A stretch of DNA of 32,997 bases from Deltaproteobacteria bacterium. Its GTDB lineage: Bacteria > Desulfobacterota > SM23-61. The first letter of the stretch is position 1. Each line of letters begins with the position of its first letter. The notes beneath the pieces are model-generated. The model was not told the DNA's origin. It was given only the letters and a program-made list of their open reading frames with translations, and did not search any database. The stretch covers positions 1-32,997 of the forward strand of contig JAURYC010000154.1 in the NCBI GenBank assembly GCA_030654105.1, given 5' to 3'. The position numbers were made by a program, and so were the translations under genes. Below, piece by piece: positions 31,594-32,997 of the stretch.

Positions 31594-32997
31594 TCAGATT
31601 TTCGTTAAAGTCACCCGGGTATCATTCCAGGCGATCCCGCCAGCGACCGGGTCGAAATCGGCCGCGATTAACTCGCTGGGATTGACTCCGTTCCCCTGCT
31701 TTTCCCACCAAAGTAACCCTGTATCGAAGTCGCTGCTTTTTTCCTTCTTGGCCCTGGCGAATCGCCCCAATGCCCAATGCCCTAAGCCTTCGGTCAAGGT
31801 TACCACGCGCGGATGGATACCCTGGGAGAAACGCACCCGGACCGTTAGACTCCCGGCGGGGGAGGATATTTTAACGCGGTCCCCGTCGCGCAGCCCTCGG
31901 GCTCGCCCTGTCCCGGGATTGATCCATAGGGGGTTGTCATGCAGAATTTCGACCAGCCATTTGGCATTGGCCAATCGCAAAGTCATGACGTTAGCCCGGT
32001 TCACGGTCAGGATCAATTCGTCCTCTTTGATTCCCTGATGGGTCTGGATCGGAACATAGGCCGGAAGAGCAGGCAGCCCTTTTTCCTGAAGCTTTTTGGA
32101 GAAGATTTCGAATTTTCCCGAAGGCGTGGAAAAGCCCTTCTTTTCGTAGGAGCGATATACTGGTTTTGCTGCGGGATCAAACCATACCCCTTCTTTTTTC
32201 AGGAGCTCGAACCCTCCGGCCTTAGCAAGCCCCTCAATGCGGGCGGCTGCTTTTCCGATAAAATCCTCGCAACTCGGGTAAGGGAAGGCCTGCGGTAAAC
32301 CGCCGCCAATCCGCTTGGCCAGCTCGATGAAAGTTTTACCGATGGATTGGGATTTGCCCAAAGGAGGAACCATGGGCTGCCGGATGCTAACGAAGGGAAT
32401 AAGGTCCATGGCCGGCCGGGATTCTAAATTCCAGCTTTCCAAGTAAGAAGCCATGGGCAGAAGGAGGTCCGCGACGGTTCCGGTTTCAGTTAGGTGGGTG
32501 TCGGCCACCACAATGAAGGGAAGGCGTTTTTCATCCTTGAGGATTGGCAGAATTTCTGCCGGGTTCGGGTTGGCATAGGCCGGGTTGGCCATATAAGCAA
32601 AGTAAACTTCAACCTTGGCCTTTCCTTCTTTCAGGGCAGCGAAGGCCTGGGGGGAAGAAGAAAAAGCATTCTTCCCTTTTGGCTCGCTCAGATCCATGGT
32701 CCGGGGCAGGCAACAGCCGCCCGGGGCATCGATGTTACCCACAATGGCGTTGAGGAGGGCAATGCACCTCTCGTTGAAAACGCCGTTTTGGTGGCCGCTT
32801 ACCCCCCTCCCTGTTAAGGCAACTGCCGGCTTGGCCTGAGTGAATTCCGTGGCTAAGCGCCGAATGTCGGCGGCTTTGACCCCGCTGACCTTTTCCGCCT
32901 GCTCGGGGGTGTATTGCCCGAGGTGTTCCAGGAGCTTGGGCAGGGGGTAATTCGTCCAGCGAGCAAGAAACTCTTTATCATAGAGACCCTGCTGCAG
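31594..32997 (-). CDS. Molybdopterin (bis-MGD) oxidoreductase, 5' end outside the window
   Basis: At least 467 residues of a second DMSO-reductase-family enzyme; the N-terminal FeS segment lies beyond the window edge. The frame is open to the end: 85 codons upstream of a GTG at 32742 read in frame as normal family sequence (TGRGVSGHQNGVFNERCI, then LLNAIVGNIDAPGG), so 32742 is not the true start. Later parts are the LPFIVVADTHLTETGTVADL segment, VYRSYEKKGFSTPSGKFEIF before the C-terminal domain, and VRFSQGIHPRVVTLTEGLGH in the dinucleotide-binding barrel. It is transcribed just before the hexaheme cytochrome gene, so a periplasmic, quinone-linked complex of the Psr/Qrc/ACIII type is likely. 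Whether it carries a Tat signal cannot be seen. Confidence 0.92.
   Translation of the reverse strand: MQQGLYDKEFLARWTNYPLPKLLEHLGQYTPEQAEKVSGVKAADIRRLATEFTQAKPAVALTGRGVSGHQNGVFNERCIALLNAIVGNIDAPGGCCLPRTMDLSEPKGKNAFSSSPQAFAALKEGKAKVEVYFAYMANPAYANPNPAEILPILKDEKRLPFIVVADTHLTETGTVADLLLPMASYLESWNLESRPAMDLIPFVSIRQPMVPPLGKSQSIGKTFIELAKRIGGGLPQAFPYPSCEDFIGKAAARIEGLAKAGGFELLKKEGVWFDPAAKPVYRSYEKKGFSTPSGKFEIFSKKLQEKGLPALPAYVPIQTHQGIKEDELILTVNRANVMTLRLANAKWLVEILHDNPLWINPGTGRARGLRDGDRVKISSPAGSLTVRVRFSQGIHPRVVTLTEGLGHWALGRFARAKKEKSSDFDTGLLWWEKQGNGVNPSELIAADFDPVAGGIAWNDTRVTLTKI

Noticed and set aside
32740-32742. GTG 32742 as start of the second molybdopterin oxidoreductase
   Set aside because: The same frame upstream is conserved family sequence to the window edge, so the gene is cut by the window.

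Overview
The window looks like a chromosomal stretch of a strictly anaerobic, Gram-negative bacterium, most likely a Desulfobacterota (deltaproteobacterial) relative. This is inferred from gene content, not from a search. The signs are a tungsten-type aldehyde:ferredoxin oxidoreductase, two 4-hydroxybutyryl-CoA-dehydratase-like flavoproteins, two bis-MGD molybdo/tungsto-enzymes, a membrane-anchored hexaheme cytochrome c, NikR-linked metal uptake, and the order rpsU-yqeY-mutS2-dnaG-rpoD. Intergenic regions are full of short inverted repeats.

Layout. Positions 3-2192 (+) hold an FAH-family hydrolase, a nucleotidyltransferase/HEPN (MNT-HEPN type) toxin-antitoxin pair whose promoter overlaps a palindrome, and a small frame that looks like the tail of a lost larger protein. 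Positions 2244-12360 (-) form a long one-directional run. In transcription order it has two tandem 4HBCD-like dehydratases, the aldehyde:ferredoxin oxidoreductase, an AIR-synthase/HypE-like protein overlapping a 109-aa protein, a molybdopterin oxidoreductase with an altered FeS motif, and a metallo-beta-lactamase-fold hydrolase. A 242-bp element with terminal inverted repeats sits inside this run. Positions 12505-15586 (-) form a probable nickel module: NikR, a conserved small protein, a predicted outer-membrane barrel, a CbiM/NikM permease and a PDGLE/CbiN-like partner. A consensus sigma-70 promoter in this module carries GTGTTAC boxes.

Positions 16193-23166 (+) are the macromolecular-synthesis genes rpsU, yqeY, mutS2, dnaG and rpoD. 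Next come a CAU tRNA (probably the lysidine-type tRNA-Ile2) with its own promoter and terminator, a zinc-ribbon coiled-coil protein, an RNase H-like protein, RNase P RNA, a gamma-carbonic-anhydrase-like protein and an HpcH/HpaI aldolase. Positions 26916-32997 (-) hold a class III aminotransferase, a possible small membrane protein, a GNAT-like hypothetical protein, a BioD-like/DRTGG protein, a hexaheme cytochrome c, and a second molybdopterin oxidoreductase that runs off the window end.

Together the accessory genes suggest CoA-ester or organic-acid metabolism at low potential (AOR, radical-type dehydratases, Mo/W enzymes), quinone-level electron transfer (cytochrome plus molybdoenzyme) and a matching need for Ni, Mo and W. 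No single undescribed system is proven. The best candidates are the dehydratase-AOR-AIRS-molybdoenzyme run, the NikR/outer-membrane-barrel/NikM module, and the inverted-repeat elements.
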